Below are positions 26,906 to 35,563 of a stretch of DNA of 64,000 bases, in pieces. The notes beneath the pieces were generated by a model, which was not told where the DNA came from, ran no database searches, and was given only the letters and a program-made list of their open reading frames with translations. The stretch lies in contig PDRZ01000014.1 of NCBI GenBank assembly GCA_002747035.1, positions 62,001-126,000 on the forward strand, read 5' to 3'. Positions within the stretch are counted from its first letter, which is position 1; every line of letters begins with the position of its first letter. The DNA is from Rhodobacterales bacterium. Its GTDB lineage: Bacteria; Pseudomonadota; Alphaproteobacteria; Rhodobacterales; Rhodobacteraceae. Made by a program: the position numbers and the translations under genes.

Positions 26906-27469
26906 TCAGGCTTCGACCTGAACCCGACCCAGAAGCGGCGCGACCACCCTGCGCATCCGCGCCGCAATACGCGGTTGGAACCGGGGCTTGGCCACCTCAC
27001 GCACCGCCACAACAGGGGCTGGGGCTTCTAACATGGGCGTCAACAGGTCCGGGTCAAACACCCACCGGCCCCGTCGGCCTTCCTTTGCGTCTTCCTGTTG
27101 ATACATCATCCACGCCGCAAGGCGATCCGGGCATTGTTCATGGGCCTCAGCCTCGGGCAGGTAAAACCCGGCGTTGATGCGCAGGCAAATGGTGTCCAGC
27201 AACCGGCACACCCCGTGATGGGCGGCGGGGATATCGCGGCTTGGCACATAGTTGAACCGCATCGGGTCAGCGTTGAAAAAGGCGGTGATTGCCGCGCTCA
27301 GCCCGATCCCCTGCTGTGCCACGGCCCAGCCCAGAACGCTTTCGGGAAAACGGTTCCAGTCATAAGCGCGCATCAGCCCGTCAAGCTGTTGTGCATCGGC
27401 CTTGCGAACCGCATGAAGCTGTTCGATCTCTTTGGCTGTGTCCCAATTGATATTGGCAAAGCTGCCCAT
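26906..27469 (-). CDS. Unknown conserved-looking cytoplasmic protein
   Basis: A 187-residue protein that I do not recognise. It opens MGSFANINWDTAKEIEQLHA and has a helical central part (VLGWAVAQQGIGLSAAITAF, CRLLDTICLRINAGFYLPEA). The C-terminus is basic (KPRFQPRIAARMRRVVAPLL), after a Pro/Ala/Val linker. There is no signal peptide or membrane helix. It is divergent from the secreted protein gene at 27613 with 143 bp between. The 152 bp separating it from pyrG hold nothing I can identify. Confidence 0.7.
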   Translation of the reverse strand: MGSFANINWDTAKEIEQLHAVRKADAQQLDGLMRAYDWNRFPESVLGWAVAQQGIGLSAAITAFFNADPMRFNYVPSRDIPAAHHGVCRLLDTICLRINAGFYLPEAEAHEQCPDRLAAWMMYQQEDAKEGRRGRWVFDPDLLTPMLEAPAPVVAVREVAKPRFQPRIAARMRRVVAPLLGRVQVEA

Positions 27470-27612
27470 TGATGACGTTCCCCAGGATTGGCGTGGCTCT
27501 TTCGTGGCGCGCCCGCTTGCCGGTTTGCCACGAACCACCCGCTGATTTACGGTGTTGCAGTGTATTCTGACCTCAAACTGCCGTGAAAAATGGCCCAAAC
27601 TTGGAAGCAATT

Positions 27613-28353
27613 GTGACATCTCTGCGGATATTGGCCTTGCCCCTGACCCTCGCGGCTGGTCTCAGCCTCGCCCCGGCGCGCCCGGTTCCGGCGTCTCCGC
27701 CACAGATCCGCGCAGTGCCCTATGACACGTTGGAAGCCCGGCTTGGGGGGCGCATCACCTTTGACACCCTGCCCCGGCGGGCCGAACCCGGCTTCCTGTT
27801 CGACGCGCCTCTGCGGATAGGGCGGGCATGGATTGGCGAACATTTCGCGGGACAGATCCTGACCAAGCGCCGCGACCGCAACGGCATCGGGTTTGACGGG
27901 CCACCGGAAACACCGCCGCGCCCGCCCCTGACCATCCGTCCGGGGCCGCCCGGGGCCTCGCTTTCCGTGGCCTATCACCGCGGTTTTGGCTCAAATGCCC
28001 TGTTTCCACTGGGACCCGAAGGGTTCCCGGCGCTACAATCGCGCGGCGAAGGGGCCGTGGCGGTTCTGTTTGATCAGGCGCAGAGCGCCGTCGGGCTGCG
28101 CGTTCACACGGCCTACCCCGATCCGCTGGGGGCGGTATCGTCGGGGCGTGGCGGGCTTGAACTGTTCTTCTATACGCGACAGGGCACGTTGCTCGCGCAT
28201 CTGCACCTGCGTCTGGATCAGGGCCTGAACGAACTTGGATTTCAACGCGCCGGCAACCGTCGTGATATTGCCGGGGTTCTGATTCTCAACACCGACCCCG
28301 GCGGCGTTGCGATTGACGACATCCTCCACGATATTGCGCTGTTATTGGGGTGA
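27613..28353 (+). CDS. Unknown exported protein
   Basis: A 246-residue protein with an apparent Sec signal (SLRILALPLTLAAGLSLAPA) and a beta-rich mature part, for example HLHLRLDQGLNELGFQRAGN and DIAGVLILNTDPGGVAIDDI. I selected the GTG at 27613 because GGAAG lies six bases upstream; a GTG at 27583 would add ten residues before the signal. No enzyme motif is visible. The repeat at 28372 begins 18 bp after the stop. It is probably a periplasmic or surface beta-sandwich protein (inference). Confidence 0.65.
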   Translation: MTSLRILALPLTLAAGLSLAPARPVPASPPQIRAVPYDTLEARLGGRITFDTLPRRAEPGFLFDAPLRIGRAWIGEHFAGQILTKRRDRNGIGFDGPPETPPRPPLTIRPGPPGASLSVAYHRGFGSNALFPLGPEGFPALQSRGEGAVAVLFDQAQSAVGLRVHTAYPDPLGAVSSGRGGLELFFYTRQGTLLAHLHLRLDQGLNELGFQRAGNRRDIAGVLILNTDPGGVAIDDILHDIALLLG

Positions 28354-28371
28354 GACGGCATTTCATGCGAT

Positions 28372-28450
28372 AAAGCGTTTCCAGGTATTGTTGAATCACA
28401 GCAAGAACTGGAAACGCCTACATCCCTGCTGTGTTGCGCAGCGTTTCCAT
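28372..28450. repeat. Copy A of the palindromic repeat family (extension unit)
   Basis: AAAGCGTTTCCAG and CTGGAAACGC flank a TTG..ATCACAGCAAGA core, then CATCCCTGCTGTGTTGCGCA leads to a further GCGTTTCCA arm. This whole stretch matches, in reverse orientation and with few changes, the second half of the copy at 48417-48533. The 49-bp palindrome that follows there is truncated here. The 28354-28620 gap otherwise contains only a weak signal-peptide-like frame from about 28450. Confidence 0.8.
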
Positions 28451-28620
28451 GCCTATGCCCTTTCTTGCCTTCGCGGCCCTCCTGTTCGGCGCACCTTTTG
28501 CCGTGGCGGAACGTGGCGATCCCGTCGGGTCACTCCTGTCGGGCTATGGCCCATTCTGGCTTGACGCCCCTGCCCGCATCCGTTCTTTTCCACTCGAACA
28601 CAAAGCTTGGGGGAAAGCGC

Positions 28621-28914
28621 ATGGCCAAAGGGTATTGGATCGGACGGGTCGATGTGGACGATATCGAAGAATACAAGAAATACGTGGCCGCCAATGCGGC
28701 ACCCTTTGCCGAGTATGGCGGACGCTTCCTGATCCGGGGGGGACGGTTTGAAAACCCCGAAGGCACGTCCCGGTCGCGCAACGTAGTGATCGAATTCCCG
28801 TCGTATCAGGCGGCGCTTGAATGCTATCATTCCGATGGCTATCAGGCGGCCAAGGCCCTCCGCGATCCGGTCTCGACCGGGGATATCGTGATTATCGAAG
28901 GCTATGAGGAGTAA
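28621..28914 (+). CDS. DUF1330 family protein
   Basis: A 97-residue ferredoxin-like dimeric alpha-beta barrel protein of the DUF1330 family. Typical are MAKGYWIGRVDVDDIEEYKK, GGRFLIRGGRFENPEGT and SYQAALECYHSDGYQAAKAL. The ATG has GGGGGAAAG just upstream. It ends in TAA and is followed four bases later by the first TerB-like gene, suggesting one transcript. Function unknown. Confidence 0.9.
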   Translation: MAKGYWIGRVDVDDIEEYKKYVAANAAPFAEYGGRFLIRGGRFENPEGTSRSRNVVIEFPSYQAALECYHSDGYQAAKALRDPVSTGDIVIIEGYEE

Positions 28915-28918
28915 GGCC

Positions 28919-29362
28919 ATGCCAATTGTTACCCGTATCCTTTCGGCCCTCACCCCCGGAATCCCCGCACCTGCCCCCCTGCCGGAACCCGATGCGCGGC
29001 TGGCGCTTGGGGCGCTGATGGTGCGCGTGGCCAAATCCGATCACACCTATGTCTTCGCTGAAATCGCCCGGATTGACCGTCTGCTTGCGCGGCTGAACCA
29101 CATCAACCCGGTTGAGGCGGCAAAGATGCGCGCCACCTGCGAACGGCTGAACGCCGAGGCACCGGATACCGAAACCTTTGCCACACTGATTCGCGAAAAC
29201 GTGCCCTTTGATCAAAGAATCGAGGCGCTCTCGGCGCTCTGGTCCGTGGTTCTGGCTGATGGGCGCAAAACCCCGGATGAACTGGAGATGATCGAAAGCA
29301 CCCGTGCCGCGCTGGGGTTGTCCGAGGACGACAGCGAAACCGCGCGAACCAAGGCTGGATAA
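28919..29362 (+). CDS. TerB-like protein, first of a tandem pair
   Basis: A 147-residue helical protein of the TerB/DUF533-like superfamily. The acidic core is ARLALGALMVRVAKSDHTYV, then FAEIARIDRLLARLNHINPV, and ALWSVVLADGRKTPDELEMI. TerB proteins are linked to tellurite resistance, but in Rhodobacterales such short copies are usually of unknown function. The ATG at 28919 follows AGGAG of the preceding gene end. The neighbour at 29391 is a clear paralogue. Confidence 0.85.
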   Translation: MPIVTRILSALTPGIPAPAPLPEPDARLALGALMVRVAKSDHTYVFAEIARIDRLLARLNHINPVEAAKMRATCERLNAEAPDTETFATLIRENVPFDQRIEALSALWSVVLADGRKTPDELEMIESTRAALGLSEDDSETARTKAG

Positions 29363-29390
29363 ACGCCAGGGCGCGCCTTATATCATCCCC

Positions 29391-29873
29391 ATGTTTGCCG
29401 ACCTTCTGTCCCGCCTCACCGGTGCCGCGCGCGCTGCTCCGCTTGCTCAGGATGACGCCCGGCTGGCGCTGGCCGCGTTGCTGGTCCGCGTGGCCCGGGC
29501 GGATGACGACTATGCCCAGACTGAAATTGACCATATCGACCGCATTTTGGCCGCTCATCACGGGTTGTCCCCCTTCGAAGCCGCCGCGCTGCGGGGCCGC
29601 GCCGAATCGCTGGAAAGCGAAGCGCCTGATACGGTGCGTTTCACCCGTGCGCTGAAAAACGCGGTGGCGCTTGAAGACCGCATTGCGGTGATTGAGGCGT
29701 TGTGGGCCGTGGTGCTGGCCGATGGCGGTCGCGACATGAACGAAGATACCTTTCTGCGCATGGTTGCGTCCCTTCTGGGGGTTTCGGATGGCGACAGCGC
29801 CCGCGCCCGGCAACGGGCCGCGCGCCAGACTGCGGCACAGGACACAACCAGACAGGGCACAGCCAAAGGGTGA
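29391..29873 (+). CDS. TerB-like protein, second of a tandem pair
   Basis: A 160-residue paralogue of the preceding gene with the same layout: DARLALAALLVRVARADDDY, then YAQTEIDHIDRILAAHHGLS and ALWAVVLADGGRDMNEDTFL. It has an extra charged C-terminal tail (RARQRAARQTAAQDTTRQGT). The 28-bp gap between the two genes is consistent with an operon. Both probably bind a divalent metal through the acidic motifs (family inference). Confidence 0.85.
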   Translation: MFADLLSRLTGAARAAPLAQDDARLALAALLVRVARADDDYAQTEIDHIDRILAAHHGLSPFEAAALRGRAESLESEAPDTVRFTRALKNAVALEDRIAVIEALWAVVLADGGRDMNEDTFLRMVASLLGVSDGDSARARQRAARQTAAQDTTRQGTAKG

Positions 29874-30009
29874 CTCCCCTGCCTTTTTGGCCGGTATTTT
29901 CACCAATTCGCCGCCTTCCCCCGCTGAAACGCCGTTTTGCGCATTGCATCTGTGCGCTTTTTCCGCCCTACTGCCGCCTTAAAGCTGCTCACAACATCAA
30001 CGGACCACC

Positions 30010-30810
30010 GTGCCCGACACTCCTAAATCCCAACCCGACGCCGCAACGCCGGTCATCGAAATCCGCGACCTGCACAAGGCATATGGCGCGCTTGAGGTCA
30101 TCAAGGGCGTGTCGATTGCCGCCCACAAGGGGGACGTGGTCTCGCTGATCGGGTCCTCGGGGTCTGGCAAATCCACCATCCTGCGCTGTGCCAACCTGTT
30201 GGAAGACAGCCAGCAGGGCGAAATCCTGTTTGATGGCGAACCGGTGACATGGAAAGGCACGGGCCACGCCCGCCGCCCCGCTGACCCCAAACAGGTGCTG
30301 CGCATTCGCACGAATCTGTCGATGGTGTTTCAACAATTCAATCTCTGGGCCCATATGACCATTCTCCAGAACGTGATGGAGGCCCCGGTGACCGTTCTGG
30401 GCCGTGATCGGGACGAGGTTGAGGTCAGGGCGCGGGACTATCTCGCCAAGGTTGGGATCGGGGACAAATGCGATGCCTATCCGGCCCAGCTTTCGGGCGG
30501 GCAACAGCAACGCGCCGCGATTGCGCGGGCCTTGGCGATGGAGCCTCAGGCGCTGTTGTTTGATGAACCCACCTCGGCGCTGGACCCCGAGCTGGAACAG
30601 GAAGTGGTCAAGGTGATCAAGGATCTTGCCACCGAAGGGCGCACCATGATGATCGTGACCCATGACATGAAGATGGCGTCGGACGTATCGGACCACGTGG
30701 TGTTCCTGCATCAGGGGCTGATCGAAGAACAAGGCGCGCCGGACCAGCTGTTTGGCAATCCAAAATCCGAACGGTTGCGCGGGTTCCTCTCTTCTACGGT
30801 GCACGCATGA
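30010..30810 (+). CDS. Polar amino acid ABC transporter ATPase (HisP/OccP type)
   Basis: A 266-residue ATPase energising the importer encoded downstream. Walker A is IGSSGSGKST (about residues 47-56), the Q-loop VFQQFNLWAHMTI, the signature LSGGQQQRAAIARALAM, Walker B ALLFDEPTSALDPE and the switch VTHDMKMA. The 20-residue insertion after the D1 strand (WKGTGHARRPADPKQ) is typical of His/Lys/Arg-family ATPases. It starts with GTG and overlaps the broken solute-binding gene by ATGA. Confidence 0.93.
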   Translation: MPDTPKSQPDAATPVIEIRDLHKAYGALEVIKGVSIAAHKGDVVSLIGSSGSGKSTILRCANLLEDSQQGEILFDGEPVTWKGTGHARRPADPKQVLRIRTNLSMVFQQFNLWAHMTILQNVMEAPVTVLGRDRDEVEVRARDYLAKVGIGDKCDAYPAQLSGGQQQRAAIARALAMEPQALLFDEPTSALDPELEQEVVKVIKDLATEGRTMMIVTHDMKMASDVSDHVVFLHQGLIEEQGAPDQLFGNPKSERLRGFLSSTVHA

Positions 30811-31562
30811 CCCTGACCCGCCGCAGCGTTCTGGCCGCGCTCCCGGTGCTCTTGGCCCGCCCCGCGCTGACCTAGGAGACCGGCAAGCCGACGTTGCGCA
30901 TTGCCACCGAAGGGGCGTTTCCGCCGTTCAACCACCGGGCCGGGGATGGCACGCTGAGCGGGTTTGAAATCGACCTTGGGCAATTGCTCTGTGCCCGGAT
31001 GGGGCGCCGCTGTGAATGGGTCGTGACCCCGTGGAACCGCATGATCCCGGGGCTGCGCGCCAAACGGTTCGACATGGTCATGGCCGGGATGGCCGACACA
31101 ACGGCGCGACGCCGCAAGGTTGCGTTTTCCCGTGGCTATGCGTTGAAATCCCAAAACGGGCCGATCGTCGGCCTTTATGTTGCGCGGGACAGCTTTGTGA
31201 CCCCGGAAAGCGCCCTGATCGCGGTGCAATCGGATACGGTGCATGAAAGCCACCTTGCGGATCTGGGCCGGCGCATTCAACGTCACCCCACCGCGCAGGC
31301 CGCGCTTGACGCCGTGCTGGATCACCGCGCCGACGTGGTCTTTGGCAGCCCGTCATTTCTTGAACCCAAGGTGTTTCGCGCCTCGCGGTCGCTGACCCTT
31401 CTGGGTCGCGAAGAGATGAAGGCACACGGGGCCGCCGTGGCGCTGAGACACGAAGACGAGCCGCTGTTACTGGCGATCAATGCGGCGATGGACGCATTGG
31501 AAGCCGACGGCACACTGGCCGCGCTGCACCGGAAATGGTTCGTGCAATCCACCGACTTATAG
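30807..31562 (+). pseudogene. Solute-binding protein (family 3) interrupted by TAG
   Basis: The frame starts MTLTRRSVLAALPVLLARPA, a signal peptide, then ALT and a TAG at 30873-30875. The same frame continues ETGKPTLRIATEGAFPPFNH through a complete family 3 periplasmic binding domain to a TAG at 31560. CAG to TAG would be a one-base change. Without readthrough only a 22-residue peptide is made, or a leaderless protein from TTG at 30894. The intact paralogue at 31599 may make this copy dispensable. Conserved features include FEIDLGQLLCARMGRRCEWV. Confidence 0.85.
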
Positions 31563-31598
31563 CAAAGATAACAAGAGTTTAACCAAGGGAGAACAACC

Positions 31599-32315
31599 AT
31601 GAAAAAACTGATCCTGACCACCGCCGCACTGGCGTTGACTGCGGGTATGGCCTGGGCCGACACCGTGCGTATGGGCACCGAGGGTGCCTACCCCCCCTAT
31701 AACTTCATCAACGATGCCGGTGAAGTGGACGGGTTCGAACGCGAACTTGGGGACGAGCTGTGCAAACGTGCCGGTCTGACCTGTGAATGGGTGACCAACA
31801 AATGGGATTCGATCATTCCCAACCTGGTGTCGGGCAACTATGACACCATCATCGCGGGCATGTCGATCACGGCGGAACGCGACGAAGTAATTGATTTCAC
31901 GCAGAACTACACCCAGCCGGACCCCTCCGGCTACCTTGCGCTGGACGGGGCGACCCCGGATCTGGCCAAAGGTGTGATCGCGGCCCAGGCCAACACGATC
32001 CAGGCCAGCCACATCGCCGCCTCGGGGGCCACTCTGGTTGAATTCGCCACGCCTGACGAAACCATCGCCGCCGTGCGCAATGGCGAAGCGGATGCGGTTC
32101 TGGCCGACGACGCCTATCTGCGCCCGATCGCCGATGAAAACAGCGACCTGATGATGCTGGACAAAACCGAGCTTCTGGGCGGTGGTGTCGGCATGGGTGT
32201 ACGCGAAAGCGACACCGAGTTGAAAGCCAAGTTCGACGCGGCCATCCAGTCGATGAAAGATGACGGTTCGCTGAACGCGCTGATCGCGAAATGGGAAATC
32301 GGCCCGGGTTTCTGA
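31599..32315 (+). CDS. Periplasmic polar amino acid-binding protein
   Basis: A 238-residue family 3 solute-binding protein. The signal peptide is MKKLILTTAALALTAGMAWA, and the mature domain begins DTVRMGTEGAYPPYNFINDA. The conserved ligand-binding segment is CEWVTNKWDSIIPNLVSGNY with MSITAERDEVIDFTQNY. Similarity to lysine/arginine/ornithine/histidine-binding proteins is clear, but the ligand cannot be read from sequence alone. A Shine-Dalgarno (AAGGGAGAA) precedes the start. Confidence 0.93.
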   Translation: MKKLILTTAALALTAGMAWADTVRMGTEGAYPPYNFINDAGEVDGFERELGDELCKRAGLTCEWVTNKWDSIIPNLVSGNYDTIIAGMSITAERDEVIDFTQNYTQPDPSGYLALDGATPDLAKGVIAAQANTIQASHIAASGATLVEFATPDETIAAVRNGEADAVLADDAYLRPIADENSDLMMLDKTELLGGGVGMGVRESDTELKAKFDAAIQSMKDDGSLNALIAKWEIGPGF

Positions 32316-32337
32316 GCCCGCCGATGACCAAACGGAA

Positions 32338-32361
32338 AGAGAGGGCAGCTTTGCCCTCTCT
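32338..32361 (+). promoter_or_regulatory. Intercistronic hairpin after the solute-binding gene
   Basis: AGAGAGGGCA and TGCCCTCTCT pair with a short loop (GCTT) between the solute-binding gene and the first permease. There is no strong T tract. Such folds usually protect the upstream mRNA so that binding protein exceeds permease. Confidence 0.6.
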
Positions 32362-32378
32362 GCAACAGGGACTTCCCG

Positions 32379-33263
32379 ATGTTTTCCTACTGCACCGATC
32401 CGACCTCGCTTGAGGGGCTCACGTGGCTGTCCTGCTACCTGACCACGGGCAAGCACATGTCGATCTACACCTCGGTCGGCACCGTTTTGTTGCTGCTTGC
32501 CATCACCGCGCCCGCGGCGCTGGGGTTCGGGTTTCTGGGGGCCATGTCCGCACGGGCGCGTTTTGCGCCGCTTTCCTGGCTGGGGAAAGGCTATATCGCC
32601 ATTGTGCGCGGGGTCCCGGATATTGCGTTCTTCCTGTTCTTTGTCATCGCGCTGGACCAGCTTTTTGAATGGGTCCGGCACAAGGTGAAATGCCCTGATT
32701 GGGATGCGCCCATTCGACAGGGCAACGATTTTGTGGTCTGTGATGCCGCCAAACTGCCGCTTGGGACTGCGGATCAATGGGTACATGAAGCCTATGGGTT
32801 CTTTCTGGCGGTGCTGACTTTTGCCATCGTGTTCGGTGCCTTTGCGGCCAATGTGCTGTTTGGGGCCATGCGCACCGTGCCCCGGGCACAACTTGAAACG
32901 GCAGAAAGCTATGGCATGACCCAACGCCAAACCTTCTGGCGCATTCTGGTGCCCCAGATGTGGGTTTATGCGCTGCCCGGCCTGTCCAACCTGTGGATGG
33001 TGCTGATCAAGGCCACGCCCCTGCTGTTTCTTCTGGGGGTCGAGGATATTGTCTATTGGGCGCGTGAACTGGGCGGATCAAAAACCGCGCGGTTTACCGA
33101 CTATCCCCACGGCGACTGGCGCATGTGGTACTTCTTTGCGCTGCTGGTGTTTTACCTTGTCTTTACCCGGGTGTCCGAATTCTTTCTGGAGCGGCTGATG
33201 GCGCGGCTGTCCCATGGTCAGGCCACCGCCGCAGGCGAAGCCCAGAGAAAGGCCGCGACATGA
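32379..33263 (+). CDS. ABC transporter permease (HisQ/OccQ type)
   Basis: A 294-residue inner-membrane permease with about five or six helices. The EAA-type cytoplasmic loop is VPRAQLETAESYGMTQRQTF, the contact site for the ATPase. RGVPDIAFFLFFVIALDQLF is the conserved early helix. An insertion of about 50 residues between helices (EWVRHKVKCPDWDAPIRQGN) is larger than in HisQ. It overlaps the next permease by ATGA. It pairs with that protein in the heterodimeric channel. Confidence 0.92.
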   Translation: MFSYCTDPTSLEGLTWLSCYLTTGKHMSIYTSVGTVLLLLAITAPAALGFGFLGAMSARARFAPLSWLGKGYIAIVRGVPDIAFFLFFVIALDQLFEWVRHKVKCPDWDAPIRQGNDFVVCDAAKLPLGTADQWVHEAYGFFLAVLTFAIVFGAFAANVLFGAMRTVPRAQLETAESYGMTQRQTFWRILVPQMWVYALPGLSNLWMVLIKATPLLFLLGVEDIVYWARELGGSKTARFTDYPHGDWRMWYFFALLVFYLVFTRVSEFFLERLMARLSHGQATAAGEAQRKAAT

Positions 33264-34066
33264 GTTGTTGGCAAACGATTCAGGAGTACGGCCTGCGCTC
33301 GCTGGGCTATGGCGAACGGCTGTTGCCGCGCGAAGATTTCACCCTGTGCCAACAGTTCACGCTGATCGGCTCGGGCATGTTATGGAATATCTATTTCGGC
33401 GTATTGGCGCTGGTCGCCGGTTTTTTTCTGGCCAATGCCGTGGCGGTGGCGAAATCGGCGCGAAACCCATGGATCCGCAAACCGGCAGAGTGGTTCATTT
33501 TCGTCTTCCGCGGATCGCCCTTGTTCATACAGTTCTTCTTTGGCTATTTCCTGTTCCTGTCGCTGAAAGGGGTGTCGCCGTTCTTCACCCCCTTCACCTC
33601 GGCCTGGCTGGGGGCTTTGGTTGTGTTGTTCCTGAATACTGCCGCCTATTCGGGGGAAATCTTTTACGGGGCGCTGCGTTCGGTGCCCAAAGGGGATATC
33701 GAGGCCGCGGATGCCTATGGGTTTAGCGGGTGGAACCGATTCCGCAGGGTGATCTGGCCCACCTCCATGCGGCTGGCCTGGCCTGCCTATACGAACGAAG
33801 CGATTTTCCTGTTCCACGCCACTACGCTGGTGTTCTTTTCCGGCTTTCCGGCGTGGCAGCAACGGGGCGACGCGCTTTATTATGCAAGCTACTTCGCGGA
33901 TAAAACGTTCAACCCGTTTGTGCCCTACCCGATCCTGGCCGGGTATTTCATCCTGCTGACATTGCTCATCATCGCCCTGTTTGGCCTGGTGAACCGGCGG
34001 CTGAACCGGCATTTGCCCGGGGACCGGCGCGCCAAACTGCGCATTCGCCCCCGTTTGATCCGCTGA
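33260..34066 (+). CDS. ABC transporter permease (HisM/OccM type)
   Basis: A 268-residue permease, partner of the preceding gene. The RGSPLFIQFFFGYFLFL segment and the EAA loop VPKGDIEAADAYGFSGWNRF are diagnostic. It starts at an ATGA overlap (MSCWQTIQEYGLRSLGYGER). The 163 bp after it contain two small GC-rich hairpins and the TTTGATCAAA palindrome before the ligase genes. Confidence 0.92.
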   Translation: MSCWQTIQEYGLRSLGYGERLLPREDFTLCQQFTLIGSGMLWNIYFGVLALVAGFFLANAVAVAKSARNPWIRKPAEWFIFVFRGSPLFIQFFFGYFLFLSLKGVSPFFTPFTSAWLGALVVLFLNTAAYSGEIFYGALRSVPKGDIEAADAYGFSGWNRFRRVIWPTSMRLAWPAYTNEAIFLFHATTLVFFSGFPAWQQRGDALYYASYFADKTFNPFVPYPILAGYFILLTLLIIALFGLVNRRLNRHLPGDRRAKLRIRPRLIR

Positions 34067-34199
34067 TCTGATCCCATTGCGTGGCTGCGCCACCCACGAT
34101 ATCTCGATCACCGTCCCGGGGGACGGCTCCTCGGGATTGGTGACTGTGGTGAGGTTTGAAAACAATTTAAGACTGGACTTTTCCTGCACAGGCTTCGAT

Positions 34200-34211
34200 A
34201 TTTGATCAAAT
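34200..34211. promoter_or_regulatory. ATTTGATCAAAT palindrome, candidate operator
   Basis: A perfect 12-bp palindrome 19 bp before the start of the first glutamine-synthetase-like gene. The same 10-bp core TTTGATCAAA recurs at 35564-35573 just before the amidotransferase gene. Two copies so close to starts of the same gene set suggest a dedicated regulator, which is not encoded in this window. Confidence 0.5.
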
Positions 34212-34229
34212 TACACGAAAGCCGACCCA

Positions 34230-35546
34230 ATGGACCTGACCAAATACCGCACGATCCGCGTTGCCTCTTGTGATCTGAACGGACAGTTACGAGGCAAACG
34301 CGTCCCCGCCTCTTACGCGGCCAAACTCGACAAGGGTGCGGTACGGATGCCCTATTCGGTTGCCAATGTCGATATTTTCGGGGCCGATATTGCCGACAGC
34401 CCGCTGGTGTTTGAAAGCGGAGATGCCGATGGGGTGTTGCGGCCCACGGAGCGGGGTGCTGTGCCCATGCCGTGGCTGCCCACCGATACCGCGCTTGTGC
34501 CCATGTGGCTGTATCATGACGACGGGACGCCCTTTGACGGCGATCCGCGCCATGCTCTGGCTTTGGTTCTGGACCGTTATGCCGCCCGGGGCTGGCGCGT
34601 GATGGCCGCCACCGAGATGGAGTTCCACCTAGTGGATGACAGCGGCGCGACCCTTGCCGCCCCCACAGATCCGGCCACCGGACGCAAGGTGACCGAACCC
34701 GCGGTTCTGTCGCTACATCACCTTGATACGTTCGACGGGTTTTTCACCGACCTTTACGAGGGCTGCGCGGCCATGGAGATTGATGCCCAGGCCGCGATTT
34801 CCGAGGCTGGGCTGGGCCAGTTCGAAATCAACCTCAACCATTGTAACGCGTTGCGCGCCGCCGATGATGCCGTGCTTTTCAAGGCGTTAGTCAAAGGGCT
34901 GGCGCGCCGCCACGGGATTGCAGCCACGTTCATGGCCAAACCCTTTGCCGAGGATGCGGGCAATGGGATGCATGTACATTTCTCGGTTCTGGACGCGTCG
35001 GGCAACAACGTGTTTGACGATGGCACGGAAACGGGAAGCGACACGCTACGCCATGCCGTTGCCGGGTGTCTTTCGGCCATGGCCGCTTCGACGCTGATCT
35101 TTGCGCCCCACGCCAACTCCTATGACCGGCTTGTGCCCGGCGCGCACGCGCCTACCGGGGTGGCCTGGGCCTATGACAACCGCACGTCGGCCCTGCGCAT
35201 TCCCGGTGGTGCCCCTGCTGCGCGCCGGATCGAACATCGCGTTGCCGGGGGGGATATCAACCCCTATCTGATGCTGGCCGTGGTGCTGGGTGCGGCGCTG
35301 AACGGGATCGAAGACGCTCAGGACCCGCCCGCCCCGATTACAGGCAATGCCTATGATCTGGACCTGCCGCAGATTCCCTGCGACTGGGCCACCGCAATTG
35401 ATCTGTTCGAAACCGACCCTGCAATCGCCCGCATCCTGCCCGCCGACCTGATCCGCAACCTGTGCTGTACCAAGCGGCAGGAACTGCGTGAAATGGCTGC
35501 GATTGCCCCGGAAGAGCATTGGAAAACCTATCTTGAAACGGTCTGA
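34230..35546 (+). CDS. Glutamine synthetase-family ligase (gamma-glutamylpolyamine type), copy 1
   Basis: A 438-residue type I glutamine synthetase fold without the adenylylation Tyr region, typical of PuuA-like ligases that join glutamate to polyamines or other amines. Features: beta-grasp N-domain with RVASCDLNGQLRGKRVPASY, metal-site Glu in VMAATEMEFHLVDD, GQFEINLNHCNAL, and the His-bearing AGNGMHVHFSVLDASGNNVF, then RIPGGAPAARRIEHRVAGGD. The true substrate is not known. It is followed by the amidotransferase 47 bp later. Confidence 0.88.
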   Translation: MDLTKYRTIRVASCDLNGQLRGKRVPASYAAKLDKGAVRMPYSVANVDIFGADIADSPLVFESGDADGVLRPTERGAVPMPWLPTDTALVPMWLYHDDGTPFDGDPRHALALVLDRYAARGWRVMAATEMEFHLVDDSGATLAAPTDPATGRKVTEPAVLSLHHLDTFDGFFTDLYEGCAAMEIDAQAAISEAGLGQFEINLNHCNALRAADDAVLFKALVKGLARRHGIAATFMAKPFAEDAGNGMHVHFSVLDASGNNVFDDGTETGSDTLRHAVAGCLSAMAASTLIFAPHANSYDRLVPGAHAPTGVAWAYDNRTSALRIPGGAPAARRIEHRVAGGDINPYLMLAVVLGAALNGIEDAQDPPAPITGNAYDLDLPQIPCDWATAIDLFETDPAIARILPADLIRNLCCTKRQELREMAAIAPEEHWKTYLETV

Positions 35547-35563
35547 TGCCCGCGTCAGAAAAT

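Noticed and set aside
28431-28751. A short secreted protein gene after repeat copy A (frame with MPFLAFAALLFGAPFAVA)
   Set aside because: The signal-like start is attractive, but the frame runs into the DUF1330 gene in another frame and has no convincing mature domain.
31557-32930. A 457-codon minus-strand frame opposite the transporter genes
   Set aside because: It mirrors the solute-binding and permease genes, which have clear family matches on the plus strand.
33380-34189. A minus-strand frame whose N-terminus (TNPEEPSPGTVIEISW) looks partly protein-like
   Set aside because: Most of it is antisense to the HisM-type permease and shows no family likeness; at best a remnant lies at 34080-34180.
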